A stretch of DNA of 64,000 bases from Icerya purchasi (lineage: Eukaryota > Arthropoda > Insecta > Hemiptera > Monophlebidae). The stretch lies in contig CM077115.1 of the NCBI GenBank assembly GCA_039619475.1, positions 550,768,826-550,832,825 of the forward strand. The letters are read 5' to 3'. The notes beneath the pieces were generated by a model. The model was not told the origin of the DNA, did no database searches, and saw only the letters and a program-made list of their open reading frames with translations. Positions 60,744 to 64,000 of this stretch are shown piece by piece (the stretch's first letter is position 1; every line of letters begins with the position of its first letter). Both the position numbers and the translations under genes were made by a program.

Positions 60744-61751
60744 CTATCTAAAAACCACCGTAAATGATTCTTTAGATTTTTTTTCGTCTTCCTATAAGTA
60801 AATAATAATTTGTATTATATATACTATTATTTGCCTTGTGTTCCAGACTTGTCTATGTTTAAGTAACTGTTTTTTTTTATTACTCCTTCCTTTTCGTCAC
60901 GGGGGGGGGTTACACTGCTCAATCTCGCGATTTTTTTTTGGCCCGAACGATTACAATTCATTTGGTCAGCAAACTAACAAAAATAATTCGTTCCTAATGT
61001 ACATTTTTTCCACAATTTTTATATAGGTCAGGCATATATTTTTTAAAAGTACAACTATACCGAAAAGATTTGTTGTTCGAAAAAATAATCTGTTTCTCTA
61101 GTTTCAATATATTAATAAAAGCTACGAAATCACATAAAATTGTAAAATTTGGAAATATCATTTTTTACCTAATTTCCATGGTGCTCTTCTAGTTCTGACG
61201 ATTTTATTTATAATTTTTCTATACTCATTTTAAAAATCTACAATTGCTTTCCTATTGAAGTTTTTTCTGGTTCATATGTATGCAATGAAACATCTCCGAT
61301 CAATTATGCCCGGCCAAGTGTTTTTAAATTTGTTGATCTGAAAAGTTGGTAAAACAGTCAAGCGAAGAAAAAAGTTTCATCACATTAAATAATTGCATTT
61401 TGATTAAAGCCATGTACATATTTCGTTCTAAAATGTAAAATAATAAGGATCTTAAAAGCGGTTATTGTAAATCATAGTTATACTTTCTATTACATTTCGG
61501 TTTTAATAACCGATGATCTTTTCACAAGCGTACAAAATTACTAAAGAAACTTAAATGTGACCTTTCTGCATTTGTGATTTTTTTTTACTTTATAAAACAT
61601 CATGCTAGCTTATAATTTATCAGATATTTCGAACACGGATACTGCGTTTATTTCGTTTGATTCCAGGTGCATTTGAAGTCGGTGTTTGCGCCCTCTATCG
61701 GAAATGGTCAATCATTAATCGCATTCAACAGTAATAACGTCCTATTTGCAG
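59959..61751. other. AT-rich stretch, no recognised features
   Basis: (TA)n at 60,708-60,727 followed by poly(T), and poly(G) at 60,901-60,909. No coding signal. Confidence 0.35.
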
Positions 61752-61815
61752 CGAAGTTGAAGCACAAATGGAGGATAATCTGCATACAATAGAGATAATA
61801 AAACAGTGGTTATAA
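61752..61815 (+). CDS. Candidate exon ending in a stop
   Basis: After an acceptor-like CCTATTTGCAG, one frame reads EVEAQMEDNLHTIEIIKQWL and then TAA. The composition is unlike the surrounding noise and faintly resembles the helix at the start of CRAL-TRIO-type lipid-binding proteins (..LREWL.KQPHL). That link is weak. It may be a terminal exon, a dead exon, or chance. Its entry phase does not fit candidate exon C directly. Confidence 0.25.
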
Positions 61816-61842
61816 CGTCAAACAGTTTCTACAAATTTTTAT

Positions 61843-62115
61843 AGTAGGTCGGTTTTACTTTATTATACATATTCCCTAAGGGTGCCTGTGACTAATCACG
61901 AGGGGGGAATCCCCCGGTAAAATGGTAAAATGTGCAAACAGACAAGCAAAAAAAAACCTACTGCATACGTATGAAGGATCAATAAAATTAAAATTATCCC
62001 CTCTTTAAAAAATCAACTTTCTTACCCTAACAAACTGAATACTACATAAATTGAATGCCTAATTAATATTTGTAATTTTTTATTAACAACATTGTTTTAT
62101 TTTTCTACAAAAAAA

Positions 62116-62174
<59 letters not shown>

Positions 62175-64000
62175 ATTAAATATTGTAGGTAGCAAAAAAG
62201 TAATCGTTTTTTTAATAAAAATAAAAACTTTATTTATAATGCATTATCTATGGCGACAGCTGCGTTGCACCGGTATTGTCGCTGCAGCGGTTTTCAGGCT
62301 AATTATGATACGCTCATGCGATGTTTTTGATCATGTTTTAAAATCCATAATTGTTTATGTGATCAGAAAAAAAAATGAGCGAAACGCATTATGATTTATT
62401 AAATTTTGCGAAATACTATTCGTCGTTCTACTATTGTCTTCTTAATCGGATTAAGAATTAATCGTTCGCTTCTCCCCGCTCACGCGTTCGTTACTTTTTA
62501 TCTCCTCCTTACCACCGCCTCCGCTCCACTACGCTGATTCTGCTTTTGAACGCGACGCAAACCATGTTTCTTTTGCATTTTCGACTTTTGTTAGCCGAAC
62601 GTTCCTTTTTGAATTCGAAAACCTTGGCTCTTGGCCTTCTGGCCCCTTACAGTTCTTCTTTTGTCCTTTCAGTAATTCCCTTACTTCAATCCTTCATTCT
62701 CTCCATCTCCTTTCGCCTCAGCATCTAATTCCCTGGCATAATACATCGAGTGGTTGGGTCAAAACTAAGGAAGAAACTAAAAAAAAAAAAATTAACGTTT
62801 TTTTATTCTCATATCAACAGGTTGCTTTATTGATATTTGGATGTACTTACAGAATTCTATACTAGGTCCGATTGTGCGGAAATGTAAATTTCACAGTTTC
62901 GACGATGAAGAAATGGACTTTCGATATATGATCTCGGAATCTACTACAATTAGACATTCGTTTCCGTGTACGTTTTTCGTGATTTATCGGGTCGTTCGAA
63001 AATTCTCGGTGAAACGTGGAGTACTTTGGTGAAATAAATTTTCAGCTATAATTTGAACGAACATCCATCGCATCGCATCGCACCGCACCGTATCATTTGT
63101 AAGTCATCAGCTTTCCAGGTATGTACTTTTACGTTATAAAATACACACAACACACTGCAGAGCTAGTTTGTATGATTTTGTACCCGCTTTTTAGTAAACC
63201 AAGCGGTGGAGGGGGACTGTTTTTAATGCATTTGACCGGATTATTGGGTAGGAGGAGGGCGGTATGACAATAATTTCATGATTAAAAGACGCGACAGATT
63301 GAGATTAAAATTGGAATTGTGATCGGACATGACGGTGCTCTGCAGTTACTAACAGTTTATTTTTCAGCTTTTCATGCAACAGGGCGAAGTTTCAAGTGCT
63401 TCACGTTTCATTTCGCGTCGCATCGTATCTCGCTACTAGTGCATTTTCTTGTTCGGTCGTGCGGCAATTGCAGGTAATTATGTAGCAGACATCGTCGGTA
63501 AGTGATTGCACAACTACTTAGCATGATTTGTGTCGGGTATGGGGGCAGTAGAACATCGCCTTCAATTGTTCGATTTTTTCCATTTTATCGATAGTTACCA
63601 ATGCATTCATGAAATTTCAAATTTCTTGAATTAAAACTATAAATTCCGAGTCTTAACAAATTTAAAATCTTGAAAAACAAGTTTTATTTATTTCTTTTTT
63701 TTTTGGAGCTTTATAGCTAAAAATTTATATCAGATTCGAAACGTACATCTCAATTTATAAATGCATAGATTTTTAAATTCAAAAACAACATTCAATCTTT
63801 ATGCTTTAGTTTCAAGATTTTTTTACATATTTCTGAATAATTTTTGCATACTTGATATAGAGTTATTTTATAAATTGTGTTCTATCGCTTATTGCTCCAA
63901 ATTTCACGAACTGTTACATATTTGTCGTTGAAATTTTACTTCATAAATACAAATTTTCGAAACTTTTTGATTTCTCCAAAACCATCTTTGTCACTTTATG
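61843..64000. repeat. Direct duplication, copy 2 (runs off the window)
   Basis: It matches copy 1 at 53,042-55,965 but lacks the 0.8-kb segment and carries an expanded AT microsatellite at 62,121-62,172. A single-base change within the splice-bordered segment (AGTTTCAAGTG against AGTTTAAGTG) shifts any reading frame there, arguing against conserved coding in that part. Confidence 0.9.
62121..62172. repeat. (AT)n microsatellite
   Basis: About 26 AT units. Copy 1 of the duplication has only a short ATATACATATA at the equivalent place. Confidence 0.95.

Overview
The window is AT-rich, intron-scale eukaryotic DNA, most likely from an insect. The evidence is the transposon content: Jockey-, R1-, RTE- and RNase H-bearing LINEs, a Tc1-type transposon, a hAT transposase, and a tRNA-derived SINE. 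I see no bacterial operon structure, no rRNA or stand-alone tRNA, and no CRISPR array. A hemipteran source would fit, but I cannot show it from the sequence. Almost every recognisable protein is a dead transposable element. Those calls come from reading conserved RT, RNase H, zinc-knuckle and transposase motifs by eye, not from a search.

Layout: 0-6 kb holds a 658-bp insertion made of a 290-bp inverted pair with hammerhead-ribozyme-like cores (Penelope-like), an RTE-type reverse transcriptase, a small TIR element, and an eroded R1-type LINE. 6-20 kb is mostly unclassified with LINE scraps on both strands. 20.6-22.3 kb is a complete Tc1-like transposon with long IR/DR-type ends and a broken transposase. 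22.6-23.5 kb is an antisense LINE 3' end. 23.8-28.9 kb is an R1-type LINE into which an RTE-like LINE with a (GAA)n tail was inserted, leaving an 11-bp target duplication. 30.9-39.8 kb has an antisense RNase H domain, a SINE, an antisense Jockey ORF1 with zinc knuckles, a hAT transposase relic and a Jockey C-terminus. 39.8-47 kb is featureless AT-rich DNA.

From 47.5 kb on, the sequence may include a host gene. Three short segments at 47.8, 49.4 and 53.0 kb have splice-like borders and mutually compatible reading phases. A 1.3-kb TIR element (50.4-51.7 kb) would lie in one of the introns. The last part holds a direct duplication (53.0-56.0 kb and 61.8 kb to the window end). Its first copy carries an extra 0.8 kb. 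A tandem array of ~310-bp units with exon-like cores lies at 57.2-58.1 kb.

The elements do not form a pathway. The window is a record of nested insertions, and the best biological leads are the hammerhead-like palindrome, the two TIR elements, the duplicated blocks and the candidate host exons.
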